From: Cheiracanthium punctorium
Taxonomy: Eukaryota; Arthropoda; Arachnida; Araneae; Cheiracanthiidae
Assembly: GCA_038373885.1 (NCBI GenBank)
Contig: JAWZYV010013141.1
Coordinates: 496,001 to 560,000 of the forward strand
Direction: 5' to 3'
DNA length: 64,000 nt
Below, piece after piece: positions 1 to 12,265 of this stretch. A program made the position numbers and the translations under genes. The notes under the pieces were generated by a model that was not told the DNA's origin, did no database searches, and worked only from the letters and a program-made list of their open reading frames with translations. Each line of letters opens with the position of its first letter. The stretch's first letter is position 1.

Positions 1-143
1 CAAATGATTGATTGGAATCTAAATTTAAGATAATTTGCAGTATTTTTGAAGAGATTAAAAAAATATGTTATTCAGTGACTACAAAAGAACGTAATTTTTG
101 TGTCATTGTTATAGTAATTTCAGTGATGAAAGAGAAGTATGGT

Positions 144-352
144 TTAACCCTTTCAGACCTGATTAAATAATTTTTCTTTTTATAATAGAAGTTAATTTGT
201 AATTTAAAAAAATAAATAAATATGCCTGATTATTAAATTTTTGAGAAAAATTGAGTTCTTTTTTAATGCAGAAATTGGGGCATCCACGCTGTATGATAGT
301 ATAGGTAATTTTTGTGACCTCAATTGTGGATGCAAAGTCTGAAAGGGTTTAA
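144..352. mobile_element. piggyBac-like MITE, type 1, copy a (in macoilin intron)
   Basis: About 200 bp bounded by TTAA, with inverted ends CCCTTTCAGAC and GTCTGAAAGGG. The interior is AT-rich and has no ORF. The TTAA target and CCCTTT terminus fit the piggyBac superfamily. A second diverged copy lies at 61676-61892. Confidence 0.7.
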
Positions 353-429
353 AACAAAATCCAAAAGTTGAGCTCATGTCAATTAGTCTAAATGCATTAT
401 GTTCAGTAAAAGAGATAATTTATTTTCAG

Positions 430-604
430 TCTTTGTCCTCATACCAGGAAAACATCGGTAGCACGCAAGCTCTGGTGTCAGCCCTCAATGCGATGGAAGA
501 AAAGAATAACCGTCTTGAAACGAGCCTGAGTGCAGAAACTAGATTAAAACTGGATCTCTTCTCTGCGTTAGGAGAAGCAAAACGTCAACTTGAAATAGCA
601 CAAA
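430..604 (+). CDS. Macoilin penultimate coding exon
   Basis: The exon follows the acceptor ttattttcag and ends at the donor A|gtaggt. It is read in phase 0 from TCT TTG TCC. It encodes a heptad-rich coiled coil including STQALVSALNAMEEK and SAETRLKLDLFSALGEA. An in-frame ATG at 376 precedes it, but that stretch is intron, since the acceptor lies between them. Confidence 0.88.
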
Positions 605-1530
605 GTAGGTGCTTCTTAAAGTTGACTTCGCACATTCTTTTTTATTAACTATATTTAATTGTATAACAAATGTAAAAAATATTTATGTTAGTATTTCTGT
701 TAACCCTTTGAGGCGCAACCCTTTCCCAATGCTGAAAAAAGGGCAGCCGTTGCCATCGCTCGACTTAACTACCAGCAAGATGGCGGACGGTCGAAACGTT
801 CATCGCGTGCCACAGATCTAGAGACACTTTTTTGACGACAGCTGGCTGTGCTCATCGCTCGACTTAACTACCAGCAAGATGGCAGACGATCGAAACGTTC
901 ATCGCGTGCCACAGATCTAGAGACCCTTTTTTTTTAAACGACAGCTGGCTGTGCCCGGCACAGCCAGCAGCAGATGTCAGTGCTGTTAAAAATAATCGTG
1001 ACCATTTTTTGACGGGAAATGACGTGCTAAAAAGAAAAAGATTCTCGTGGAGCTATGTCACCCACAACTATTTTTTATAGAAATCAAACCTATTCTTCGC
1101 GACTGCCAACAGTCAAAACGTCAGAGTTTGATGCTCCCAGAGCGGGAACACTGCGTGTTAAAGGGTTAATGGCATGAATACCGTGAATTGTGGTGAGTGT
1201 TGGTTTTAAAAAATAAATTTCTGATGATTATTAATGATGCCTTTTATTTTTCCCCTTCCCCTAGGTATGTTGTCTCAAAAGGACAAAGAGATTGATGAAC
1301 TGAAATCAAAGATCGCAGAGGTAATGGCTGTCATGCCTGTCACCTCAAGCCCCAACTGTTACTCTCCCAATCCACCTGCCATCAGCCTAGCCTCCGGTAT
1401 TGTCTCATCACTTCTGTACACTCCTAAGTACAACATGGGTGAGGAGAAAGTCGCCAAATCCAACTTGGACCCCAATGCTTCCGTGTACACCCCAAAAGTA
1501 GCACGCCTGACATCAGAGTCCGAAATTTAA
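430..1530 (+). CDS. Macoilin (TMEM57-like), last two coding exons; gene starts left of the window
   Basis: Macoilin is a multipass ER membrane protein with a long C-terminal coiled coil, known from neurons. Only the end of that coiled coil is visible here: exon 430-604 spliced to exon 1265-1530, about 146 codons, closed by TAA. Diagnostic stretches are ETSLSAETRLKLDLFSALGE, then AKRQLEIAQS across the junction, DELKSKIAEVMAVMP, and the tail LDPNASVYTPK; all match the vertebrate macoilin C-terminus as I remember it. The junction is phase 1 (CAA A | GT ATG) and restores the coiled-coil frame. The transmembrane N-terminus is outside the window. The gene faces the LRRK gene tail to tail, with about 17 kb between their stop codons. 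The identity is recognised from memory, not from a search. Confidence 0.9.
700..1169. mobile_element. piggyBac-like MITE, type 2, copy a (macoilin last intron)
   Basis: TTAA-flanked element of about 460 bp starting CCCTTTGAGGCGCAA and ending GTTAAAGGG. It is GC-richer than its surroundings. Inside, a roughly 99-bp module (CATCGCTCGACTTAACTACC onward) occurs twice in direct orientation, at 754-852 and from 853. No ORF is seen. The TTAA target points to piggyBac-type mobilisation in trans. Confidence 0.8.
1265..1530 (+). CDS. Macoilin terminal coding exon
   Basis: It follows a strong polypyrimidine acceptor (ttttccccttcccctag). It continues the coiled coil (MLSQKDKEIDELKSKIAEVM), then a Pro/Ser-rich tail with LDPNASVYTPK, and stops at TAA. 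The conserved macoilin end is extended by about ten residues (VARLTSESEI). Confidence 0.9.
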
Positions 1531-2157
1531 GGGAAGAGGCACAACAACAGATTAAAAAAAGGAAAATAAAACTTTGTACTACTACTACTATACTACTAGG
1601 ATGGAAAGAGGGACTCTTTAACTACTGGTGCAGAAGCAAGTTTAAATTGTCTACCCCACCCCCTCTTTGTAAATTTTTTTTCTCCCCTTCCTCCATGGCT
1701 GTTGTACTTCATTTCAAAACAGTTCGATAAAGACTTTAAACATTATAAAAAGAAAGAAATGCAAATTCTTAATGTTTTATGGACATTTTTAAATTTATTT
1801 TTTGTTTTGAACTTCTTGTGAGACAATGTGTGTAGTTCACTCAGTGACATGCAGCTTTTTGCTTTTGATTCGCTGTGATTCTTTTTCTGAGTAAATGAAA
1901 GGACAAAAAAAAAGCAAAAGCTTTTTCCATTTTTTTCCCTTCCTTTTCAGTTATTTTTGTGGCCACCCAAAACATTTTGATTTCATGGTATAAATCTTAC
2001 CATTGTTAATGTTAAATTTTAAAAGACATATAATTTTGTTTGTTATCTCTTTCAAATGGCTAAAATAAAAAGACCACCCTGCACCAGTTTCTGGAGTATA
2101 TGCAGTTTATGGTTGAGCCCAGTGAAATAATTCATTCTTGTTAATCAGTGGTTCTTT

Positions 2158-2182
2158 TATATATATACATATATATATATAT
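2158..2182. repeat. (AT)n microsatellite
   Basis: A short run of alternating TA with one interruption, downstream of the macoilin stop. Confidence 0.8.
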
Positions 2183-2508
2183 TGTCAATTAATGTATTGT
2201 GTTAGTGTGTATCTAGAGTGTAGTAGTTAATCCCAGTGAAACAAGCACATGAAAACTAGTCTATTTAATTTTACTTTTTCTGCATCAGTGATTGCACAAT
2301 TTTTTTTTTTTTCTGATTTCAGTTGCTGCAAATTTATTTTTTAATTACCAATTGTAAGAATATTTTTTTTTATCAATTATTTCACTGGGTATCTTGTAAT
2401 GGTGTTTGTATGTTTGTAAGTTGCACATTGTTTTTGTGATTACTCGGTGATATGTACTGGAAGGTATTTCAATGCAGGATATTATTGTTCGATAATATTC
2501 TCTTAAAA

Positions 2509-3455
2509 CAGGGTCCGTACGATCTAAAAAATGGCTTGGAAAAACACTGTTTTTATTTTATTTTGAATATTTAATTAAGTGCTTTGTCTGAAAGTACCAA
2601 GTAATAAAACAGTGTGAAATACTTGAATTAGTGGACAAATGCTTGAAAATTTCGTAATTCTGTTTCAAAAAGAGACATTAATAATTATTTCATTATTAAA
2701 ACACTGCTGAGCTCTTTTAAATGATAATATTCTTTGATACCATTTGCCAAAGTCCTCTTAAGAAGTTACTTTCAATAGTTGCATTAAAAAGGTGTAAGGA
2801 AATTCGCTTCTGTATGCAAAATACTTGCCGAATTCACTAATTTTACAATTGCTATTCTATCATGAAAAAATAAGTATGCGTGCATTTAATATTTAGCAGA
2901 AAAATAAAAGATAAAAATTAGTTTATTGTGGGAAATGCCATATGATTGCAATTGGAGGGACTATTTTATTGATAGCGTTTTGCTAAAGGGATATTTAAAT
3001 CATATGGAAGCTCTATCTTCCTTTATATACCATACATATACACATGTGTGTGTATAAAAATTTCTTTCAGTTAGTAAAACCCAATACATGTTACGTTAGT
3101 ACAACCCAACAACCCAATCTGTGGCCAGCATTAACTTTTGAAATGTCCTGCAGTACAGGTGGAAATTTGTGACCTGGTCCATCAGAGCATTGAGAAAAGA
3201 ATATCCTATTTTTGTCTTTGCTGTTATGGAGACAAACAGACGAGTGAATTATTAAAGAATCTGAATTGGCTCTGCTTTCAGAATTTTAAGTTAGAAAGAA
3301 CTTTTTCCTTTCTCTTTTATCTAATAGTGGGACATCACCCCACCCCCTCCCAAATTTTATTGGAAGAAAGTATTTTGACAGGAATATTTCGATTAAATTG
3401 TATGAAGTGTATTCGAATCCCCCCTTTGTCTTTTTAAAAGTCGTACGGACCCCGT
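2509..3455. mobile_element. Non-autonomous TIR element (hAT-like ends) downstream of macoilin
   Basis: The ends are inverted repeats: CAGGGTCCGTACGATCT on the left, and the reverse complement of AGTCGTACGGACCCCGT on the right. The element is about 947 bp and AT-rich, with no transposase. The CAGGG start suggests the hAT superfamily, but no clean 8-bp target duplication is visible. It may lie within the macoilin 3' UTR. Confidence 0.6.
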
Positions 3456-3935
3456 AAAATTATTTTGTACCTTGGACACCTGGGTGGTCCTGGCATTTTC
3501 TTTTTTTGTTTGTTTGTTTGTTTGTTTTTTGAAGTTTACAAACCTTATTCCCCCTTACATCTTTGTCATTTACCATTTGTAATTGTCATTTGTTTTTAAT
3601 TTTTTTTTTCGCAGTTTGCGAGAAAAAAAAATGCAGAATGGTCATGAGCTTTTCAGTTGATGTACCCACTATTCAGTGGAATTCATTAGACATGACTGTA
3701 TGGATAATAAAAGCAAAAAAAAAAGTCTTTCATTGAAACTGATATTGTGTGGGTTTTCTTTGTGAGCCTTTAACATTGCAAACTTGGCCAACTTATTTTT
3801 TTTTGTTTTATTTAAAATGAGTCTTTTTTTTTTTACATGTTGTCTTTTAGTAATGTTGGTCTGATTAAGAAATAAATTCTTGCATAAAACCCTATACTGT
3901 CTGTTCAGTCTTCATCAGTTTTAAATATTGCTTTT

Positions 3936-4371
3936 TTAACCCTTTGAGGTGCAACCCTTTCCCAATGCTGAATAGAGGGCGGCCGTTGCCATCACTCAAC
4001 TTAACTACCAGCAAGATGGCAGACGATCGAAACATTCATTGCGTGCCACAGATCTAGAGACCCTTTGCACGCGATGAACGTTTCGATCGTCCGCCATCTT
4101 GCTGGTAGTTAAGTCGAGTGATGACAACGGCTGCCCTTTTTTCAGCATTGGGCAATCTATCCAGCTATTCTCGCATGTCAGTGCTGTTAAAAATAATCAT
4201 GACAATTTTTTTACGGGAAATGATGTGCTAAAAAAGTAAAGGATTCTCATGGAGCTATGTCACCCCGCAACTATTTTTATAGAAATCAAATCTATTATTC
4301 ATGACTGGCAACAGTCAAAATGTCAGAGTTGGGTATTACCTGAGCAGGATCACTGCACGTTAAAGGGTTAA
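3936..4371. mobile_element. piggyBac-like MITE, type 2, copy b, with a long foldback
   Basis: TTAA-flanked, CCCTTTGAGGTGCAA at the left and GTTAAAGGG at the right. It is homologous to the element at 700-1169. Here the internal module is present as an inverted pair: arms of about 85 bp at 3961-4045 and 4068-4152, separated by about 22 bp, able to form a near-perfect hairpin. Confidence 0.82.
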
Positions 4372-4498
4372 TGCTTTCAGACATAACTAGGAAAAACTAA
4401 CGTGAAATCTTTGTCAAATGAATTGCTAGTTTAAGATTTTAAGAAAATTCTTGCATGAAAAAGTGATTTATAATTTTTCGACTGCATACATTTAACTT

Positions 4499-4778
4499 TT
4501 TAACGTGGTATGTAATTACTGTGAGGACACTGCTAGAGAAAATGATGGAAATACACCCAATGTTAAAAAAGTGCAGCCATTGATAATGCTTGATTTAACT
4601 ACCAGCAAAATGGCAGTTGATCAAATCGCCAATCACTTGTCGCAGAACTAAAGAACTTTTTTGATACAGCTGCCTGTATGATTGCGCATTAACAATGGCT
4701 GCACTTTTTCAGCTTCGGGCAGTATATCCAGTTGTTTTTCTATATCAGTGTGAAAATGGTTGCGTTTCAAAAGGTTAA
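4499..4778. mobile_element. Decayed relative of the type 2 piggyBac-like MITE
   Basis: It shares GATTTAACTACCAGCAAAAT and the CAGCTGCCTGT block with the two better copies and lies between TTAA sites, but has many substitutions. Together with the adjacent intact copy it makes a cluster of two relatives within 850 bp. Confidence 0.55.
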
Positions 4779-7700
4779 GAATATTAAGAAGAAAAACATA
4801 AATTATATGTACTCAGGGCCATTGCTTAGACATTTTTCAGGGAGGGATGTCAATAAACTGCAACGTCAAATATCGGTTTTTACCAACTTTTTTTTTTATC
4901 AACTATATTACGAGCTTCTTACTTTAGCCAAGTGACCAGAAATAGAAAGTAAATTATAGTTTTTGTTACAATTTTTTAAAAGTTTACCAACTAGGTATCT
5001 AATTTTGCCAAGTTTAACAGAAGTTGAGAATTTAGGAAAGGGAGTCCCCTTCTCCCTCAGTAAGGGGGGGAAAAATCAAAGGAACAAGCAGTGTCTTACC
5101 TTTGGCTTTAAAAATATATATAACTTATGATGCTGGATTGTGGCACTCTTAACCAACAATCCTTTTACTACTGAAAACATTTCTTGTAGGCTTCGTCTGG
5201 AATGATGTTCTTTTCCACCAGACTGAAGAAAAGGGAGGCTGATACAACTAGACTTTCTTGGCAAGACATTTCAGGGGGGGAAGAAAGGAAATTATACCGA
5301 TGTCCTGTCTCTGGCTACGATCCTGAGTTAAGGAATTCAGTCATTTCCAACTTCCCTACTCTCCAGTTGTGGCTCTTTGTGATTTGTCGTGCAGTTAGCA
5401 ATGAGAGGATCCCATTTTAAGAGTAGAGAACAGATAATACAGAACACGGCACTGGAGATCCTTTTTAAGCGAAGTCTTCAGAAATATTTTCGGCATCGGT
5501 GTAGGATCAGTTGGCTGAGTGTGTGTAGGCACAATGAGTCTAATTTGAAGGGATTAGGGCCCAATGCCATTAATATTTTTTTCCGAACTAAAGATTAGAT
5601 ACATTTTTACAAGCTTTAAATATCAACTAGCATAATAGACATAGAGACAATATTGTTTTGTTTTATGCTTTTTGATTTGGAATGACCTAAAATAGTTTTG
5701 CCAGTATCTTAAATTTGAGTTTTTTCTCTGGAATATTAAAGTTTCCCATGATAATATGATGAGTATTTAAAACTATTTTCATTTTGCACCTGTAAATCAG
5801 ATGGGCATTATTTCAATCATTCCAATCTTGAGTTTTAACACCAGAGCTATTTTCATGTTCATTAGAAAAACAAATAAATAAAAAGTATGCATAAAATTTC
5901 AGGTATGTGTTAACTCTTTAAATGCAGCAGTAAATGCAATTTAAAAAACGTAAAATACCTTATCCAGAAAGAAAAAATTATTTTATTCTTAAGAGGGTGC
6001 TTAGGTTCAACTAGTAGTAAAAAACTTTTAAAACACACAAAAACACTAGCTTATTTGTAGCAGTTTTTCTCAATGTCTATGATATTGTAGGAAACAGTGT
6101 ACATGGAGCCTTTTCTTGCATTCAAGACTCATGTTTGTAGTATTTTTCAGCATACTACGAAATGCCCTTGTGATGTATCTATGTAATGTGCCTCTGAAAT
6201 TTTTCTCCCCAAGACTTCGACTGATGGCTGAAATTCTATTGCCCACAGATGTCTCCAGGTGTAATCAACTCAAAACTATTATCATTTATTTCTTCTTCGT
6301 CTAATGCATCTGCTTTTATCAGGAGACAATTAATAAATATCTATGATCGACCCATTTTGCTCATTAGATAAAGAATTTTTTTTAAAAATTAACATTGTCA
6401 ATAGTCAGAAATTTCTTAGACTGCACCATCTAAATTGTTGCTACATACATCTCTACAATTCTTTCTGAAATGGTCTCAAAAAATTGCAAAATGTAGAAAG
6501 AAAATCAAACAAGTGACATCACGTTTTTGGGCATTTTAAAACTTTACACCACTTTTAAGAATCAACATATTCTAGATAGATTAGTGTGGAGACAAATTAT
6601 GGCTTATTTTAGAATATTTACTGTTTTCTTATCTTTCATTTTGCTTAAAGAACACCCAGTTTAAATCATCTTTCTATTTTATACACAAAATATCGTGAGC
6701 TCAAGAAGGGCAACATTATTTTAGACTGTAGAAAATTTTAAGGAATTACAAGTCCATAGTTATGTTTCTTTTCTTTCTAAGCATTTGTCATGTTGAAATC
6801 GCACCCGTTTCCAGCAAGCAAGTTTCCACGAAGTGCCGCTTCTCGTTCCTGTAGGAAAATGTGCTACAGAGTTCTGCTGATATGGAGAATGTTCTAGAAC
6901 AAAATGAACTTTCTACCACATGGTAGAACATTCCAGATAGTTTAGCATTACAGATAGCAGGCCACTACTGTGGCTAGCCTATCACCACGTCTGCACGCCC
7001 ACGAAGGTCGTTCATACTCCCGATTGACTGGTGTGCTTTGTCTCGCAACGCTTGGTGAAATTGTCGATTTTCGAGCTCACCAATCACAAGGCAAGAACAC
7101 ATCAGTTTTTTTTTTGCCTGTCTGTGATCTCCACCTTTTTCTGAGGCTAGGCCCTCTTTAATGGCCTATTGTGCCATTTTTTTGTCTTTTGACCAGCACT
7201 TTTCCTGCCCCGTACTTTTAGTTAAATAAACAAGACTTTTTAGTAACAATGTATAGTTTCTATACTTTTATTTTTACGTGTGTGTTCCAGTTTTTCATCA
7301 GTCATCGTGCATCGTCTCCAAAAAAGGTATGTGCTGTTTTTAAAGTTGCATCTCAATTGGACCATCCGAGAGACAGTCGTGAATGCACAATGAATAGTGC
7401 CTATGGTTTTACAATACGATCACTTGGCCTTTAGTGCAACTCTTTCCAGGACTCGTAAAAAAAAAACACAACTTTTTAATGACTTTCTATAATGTGTCAA
7501 CTCTTTTATTATGCAACAAAAAAATGACTTAAATAAACAAACCCTTTTGAAGCACACATGTTCATTGCTAACAGAAGAAACAAGCAAATTGGAGAAATGC
7601 AGCACTAACTACTCTCTTTCTGTTAAAGGGGTAAGAGATAAGATGACACTCCTATAGCCCTCCATTCCTTCACCCTTCAATAATAAATAACATATTGTTA

Positions 7701-8320
7701 ATGCGTTCAACAGACTTATGTTGAGCAGATATAAGCACCGAATGTATTAAAATCTATTGAAGCAATACATGCATGTGTACCGTTACATGCCTATGTTCAT
7801 TTTTTGGAACTTTGCATTTTTATGCAAGATTGAGAAAAGATTTCTTGTTATTTAAATTTCTTTTATTACCTCTTTGAATTTATCCTTTGAAAATACAATA
7901 GAGGTAGATAATTTTATAGATTTTTTTTTTCTTGTGTACTGTAAAAATTGCAAATAAAGCCGATTTTTAGAAATTTTTCTATGCTAAAATTTTTTTAATT
8001 AGAAAATAATCTGTCAAAACAGTATTTTTTTATACGATAAATATAACAGTTTAATATTTTTTTTTTTTTTATAAATAAAGATGATGTTCCAAAAAAGGAA
8101 CATTGGCATGTAAAAAAAAGGTTAATAAACTTTGCAGGCATCACAGTGCAGAGTTGTCTTCACTGTACTGTAATTACATACTCTTTTACTAGTGCTATGT
8201 AAAATTATAGGCGTACAAGGCCTATATTGGGAAGGATTGAATTATTTGGATATATATTTTTAGAAAGTGACAAAACCTCATAAATTTTCATCAACCCTCA
8301 ATTAAATTAGGATGCTTGGA
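4779..8320. other. Intergenic, no feature recognised
   Basis: AT-rich sequence with several poly(T) tracts. All open frames are short and resemble no family I know, including those near 5200-5600 and 6970-7160. The 6780-7430 part is somewhat GC-richer, which may mark an old unrecognised repeat. Confidence 0.5.
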
Positions 8321-8456
8321 GTGTAGGTTGACCAATATACCAGCCAAGGGGGTGGTCCAGAGGGTACGGACCCCCTCCGAAATTTTTTTCTGGGTACGTC
8401 TCTGATACCAGCTCTGGAATTTTTAGCCTAGTTGGTATGCTGATCAACCTAAACAC
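8321..8456. mobile_element. Small foldback element
   Basis: Imperfect inverted ends: GTGTAGGTTGACCAATATAC at the left, mirrored by GGTATGCTGATCAACCTAAA and a few further bases at the right. The centre has a G/C-tract core that looks like a fragment of a CAGAGGG...CTCTG hAT-type MITE. No coding capacity. Confidence 0.6.
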
Positions 8457-9170
8457 TCACACAATCTAATTTATTTGGATACATTGCGGAGACAGTGGAA
8501 TTTTATTATAATGAAGGTGGTATTAGCTCTGTGAGGATAAACAGTATGAGTACTAGTAGCCATAACTGAATCATACCAACCCTTGTATCTTATAAAATTA
8601 GATGAATTGTTTTCAGAATAAATAGTAGTGGCTTCCTTGCAGAATGTGGAGAAGGTGTTTAAGAAAAACATAATTTTCTAAATACCAACTTCAACAACCT
8701 TAATGTCACCTCGATAGTTTGAGTTTTCCATAAATCAGAATTGGAGAAAAAATCAGTTTTGCTTACACAAAATGTCAAACACAAGGTGTAAAAAAAATTT
8801 TTTTTTTTTTTTTAAACCAAAATAGTTAGATTAAAAAAAAATAATTAGATCAGGTATTTTACATAAGTTTAACTACTTTATATTAGAGGTCTGTGCTGGA
8901 TTGTACACTGCGACGTACAATCGGCTTCAAAATTTTTTCAAAAATTGCACCGAAACTTTCAACTGCTTATTTTTATCTGGATACTTCTTAACCTTTTACA
9001 GGCCAGTGATCCCAATTGGAAACATCAAATTAAAAAAAAAAAAAAAAATTAGCAGCGATAGTTAAAAGATGACTTGATTTTTTGAAACACAAGTTGCATT
9101 TCTATTATTAGAGGGAAACTGGATAAAAAATCATAAAAATAGCCATTTTCATAAATGTTTACAGAGCTAT

Positions 9171-10264
9171 CTTGATACCAGTGGCAGCCCGTGGTCAAAA
9201 CTGTTAGTGCAGCCGAAAGCATATGAGCCCCTCCCCCCCCTTTCCTCCGGACAGGATTGGAAAATCTTTGTTACTGAATTCGAAAGCTGGCAGATTAAGC
9301 CCTCACCGAGGGAAAAAAAAAAAAAGAAATTACATAAAAAATGTAAGAGATCCTATTTTACTTCCATAAAATGGACATAAATTTCAACCAGCCACTCTTA
9401 TCCTCAAAATTGCATTAATCCGTGTCTGATTCGAAGTTTCCTTAGAATTTTCTTTTGTAACGATAACTTGAGAAGAAAAGAAAAAAAAGAAAACTTACTT
9501 ATTTTTTATAAGTCAAATCAACCCTCCTTTCTTTTAAACATGCGAATCGGTCAGTGATGTCCCCATAAAAGTTGTTTTAATTCAGATATCAATAATTTTA
9601 AAAGCTCTTTGAAATTTCCCATGTTTAAAGAATTTTCTCGCTCGCCATGTCCGCTAAATGCCAGCTTTTGCTTACTTAAAAACAATACTGCTTTGATGGG
9701 TAATTGTCCATTCATAAGCGTCTATTCAGGCTTACCTTCTTGATAAATTCAGCAATATAAAGTCGAGAGTTTTCCAAACATATATTCTCCTTACCCCCTC
9801 CCTCACTTCTCGTCCGAGCCAATCAGTTAGTCGAGTTCTCAAGTTCAGCCGCCGTTAAAAAATCTTTCATCGGCTGTATCAGCTGCATACTCCCTATTCC
9901 GGAGAGGCTGCTTACGTAGTCGTTGTCATGGCAACGGTGCTGCCAATTTTCTTTTCAGCACTCCGGGCTGAACCAAAGATTTTCCCAATTCAATTGCGGG
10001 AAGATTAAAGTGCATTTTTTTCTGAATGAGCGATCCGGCCACAATACGTTTTTTTTTGTTTGTTTTTTTCGGAGATTTTTTTAATTTACCGTAGGAATTC
10101 CACAATTCTAATCTGAATTTTTTTTAATTTACCGTAGGAATTCCACAATTCTAATCTGAATTTAGGGAAATTAGTAGAATAAATTATTTTAAAGTATGTG
10201 CTGATAATTTCAAGTGCAGACCGGCTGTACTTGTTGTATCCCATGAGCCGCCACTGCTTGATAC
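9171..10264. mobile_element. hAT-type non-autonomous element with perfect 8-bp TSD
   Basis: The element runs 9179-10256 with ends CAGTGGCAGCCCGTGG and CCATGAGCCGCCACTG (inverted). It is bracketed by a perfect 8-bp duplication CTTGATAC at 9171-9178 and 10257-10264. This is the hAT signature. The interior has GC-richer patches but no intact transposase frame, so it must be mobilised in trans if at all. Confidence 0.88.
10075..10160. repeat. 43-bp tandem duplication
   Basis: Two nearly identical units containing TTTACCGTAGGAATTCCACA, inside the right part of the hAT-type element. Confidence 0.9.
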
Positions 10265-10897
10265 AGCCCTCTCCCCAAATTTGATTCATAACTTTATTTA
10301 AATTTAAAAATAAATCTTTTACTAATTCTTAATATTTCATTTATCATTTAAACTACTCACCACTATATTCCTTTTTTGAAACCAATGTAAAAGTTTGTCA
10401 GAAGTCATTAATCAGAAATGACCAATGTTCCCAGTTGCGAACACAGTGAAAATTGTATACAATCCCCTCCCCTCTGCTCCCATTTAAATGACTGATATGC
10501 TTTAATTAATGGATTAGAAAAAAAAAAATATGCAAAAAAAATTATTTTTAAAGATGCCTGGATCTGAATTCTGTCTGTATAAGATTAAAGCTAGTGACTT
10601 GTAAAAGATACAATTTAAATTTTTTGAGTCAATGCTGTAATTTGATTGCTTTGAAAACCGTTTGAACACCATTATACCTCAAAATAACATAAGTTTGGAA
10701 TGGCTCATGAGAAGATTGCGGAAGGGGAAAAAAAATGCTAAAATGCAAATAATGTATCAATTGTATACTGATAACTAAATGTATTGTGAATGTGCTATCT
10801 AAACAACATAAACCTATCCAATTTTGAGAAAATCTATTGTTTCAGTTTTGCAGGAGAAATATTTTAAAAAGTGTACCACAACGGAAGCATATTCAGG

Positions 10898-11110
10898 AGC
10901 CCCACCAGTGGCCAAGAGCATAGCTCTCTGAACTGGAAGACTGAAGGTGCCTGGCTCAAAACCAGGTCGCGTCCGCCGACCAAACCGTCTGGAGTTTGCC
11001 GTAGTTTACTCCGAAACTTAGTGTAAATACGGGTTAGGACCTCCTTAGAAAGAGTCCCACAGAGCCCCATCCCTCGGTCTAGAGCCCAGGTGTAGCTAAC
11101 CGGCCGTAAC
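10898..11110 (+). mobile_element. tRNA-derived SINE, family S1
   Basis: Starts GCCCCACCAGTGGCC, has an A-box-like region, then a degenerate B box (CCTGGCTCAAAACCAGG). A conserved body follows with GTCTGGAGTTT, TGTAAATACGGGTTAGGAC and CTCCTTAGAAAGA. The same body occurs near 20051, 60950 and (3' half only) 14887. Confidence 0.7.
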
Positions 11111-11985
11111 AACACAACGGAACATCATACTCAAGACTAAGTTTGCAGAATCTTAAAAAAAGTCCCACTTTAATGTCAATTTATACATATAAATATATAA
11201 TAGAAGTCAAAGCCCGTTGTGGAGGCAATTACAAGGGGTGCTAGAGAAAACATTTGATGAAAATATGTTTACACTCAATATATTTAATCTTCGTTCACCT
11301 AAAATAAATAACTTCATATTCAATTTTTATTATATGTATATACTCAAATCGAATTTTATGCTCTTTTGGAAACCTGCAGAAACTTCTCGTATTCAACTAA
11401 TCTCATTTTATATTCAGCAACTCTTACATCAATGCTTAAAGCAGACAATCATTTTTAATAAAAAAAAAGTTAAACTATGTTTTCGGGAACAATTTCAAAT
11501 GAATGGGAATTGCAATTTTCCCTTCAAAGCTTGCTATTTGTGATTTCAGTATGATGTCATTGTCACTTCAAACAGCTAATTTTGTCCTGCATATGATTCA
11601 CTTTTTTTACTCTCGGATATAAAATGGAGTTGAAAGAGCTAAAAATTGCTTAAAAAGGAGGGAATGGGTGGATTTTCAGATTTTTTAATAGCGCAGATTG
11701 CTTTCTACATTTTTATACTTAATTATGAAAAACTCGAAGCGGATTGTACAAACGGTAAGCCACTACTATTTATTCTGAAAATAATTCATCTAATTTTATA
11801 AGATAAAAGGGTTGGTATGGTTTATAACTGAACAAAAATTGAGTTGAGTGAATAGTTTTCTTTTTTTTGGTAAACAAACTCAATTTTTACTTTCTGAACA
11901 TGTACCATGTAAGGAAAGTATTGTAATCATGAAAAAATTCGACTTCGAGATTTTGGTGTATTTACATGTTTTGAGGTCTTCTGAA
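11111..11985. other. Intergenic, nothing recognised
   Basis: AT-rich sequence with an uninterrupted plus-strand frame of 108 codons (11217-11543). Its composition is Phe/Asn/Lys-rich, as expected of AT-rich noncoding DNA, and there is no homology I recognise. Confidence 0.45.
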
Positions 11986-12265
11986 TTTATTTATGCTATT
12001 TTTACGAGATGTATGTGTGTGTGTATGTGAGTGAACACGTTAGCTCCTAAACGGGGCATTCGATTGAGCTCAAATTAGGCACATATGTTATAAATCACCG
12101 TCGCAAGACTGGTATTGATTTTGGTGTGTATAGGACTTATAGTTTTTCTACAGGGCTACGACAAAGATTTCTTTTACATTATGGTTTATGGGAGGAAATT
12201 CTTGAAAGTGGGCTAGCGTTTAAGCGGCGCATTCAATTGAGCTTCAGTTTGGTATATATGTTTGA
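11986..12265 (+). repeat. Interspersed repeat with 'CTCCTAAACGG' motif
   Basis: Contains GTTAGCTCCTAAACGGGGCA then TTCGATTGAGCTC, and a second diverged unit (GCGTTTAAGCGGCGCATTCA then ATTGAGC) about 160 bp downstream. A related motif (GTAGCTCCGAAACGGG) occurs near 31705. The class is unknown to me. Confidence 0.5.

Larger units (their letters stand above)
1531..3935 (+). other. Macoilin 3' UTR and downstream AT-rich sequence
   Basis: No coding sequence is recognised. Candidate poly(A) signals AATAAA occur soon after the stop (about 1564) and again near 3870, so the UTR could be very short or over 2 kb long. A long UTR would include the inverted-repeat element at 2509-3455. The end cannot be fixed from sequence alone. 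Confidence 0.45.

Noticed and set aside
376..429. Upstream ATG of the open frame that runs into the macoilin exon
   Set aside because: The stretch before 430 is intron: it ends in a pyrimidine-rich acceptor ttattttcag, and conserved macoilin sequence starts just after it.
5202..5598. Possible small gene from two overlapping plus-strand frames
   Set aside because: No similarity, no splice-site support, and the frames overlap each other without a shared reading pattern.
11217..11543. 108-codon plus-strand open frame
   Set aside because: Composition is that of AT-rich noncoding DNA (Phe, Asn, Lys, Ile), with no motif, no splice context and no recognised similarity.
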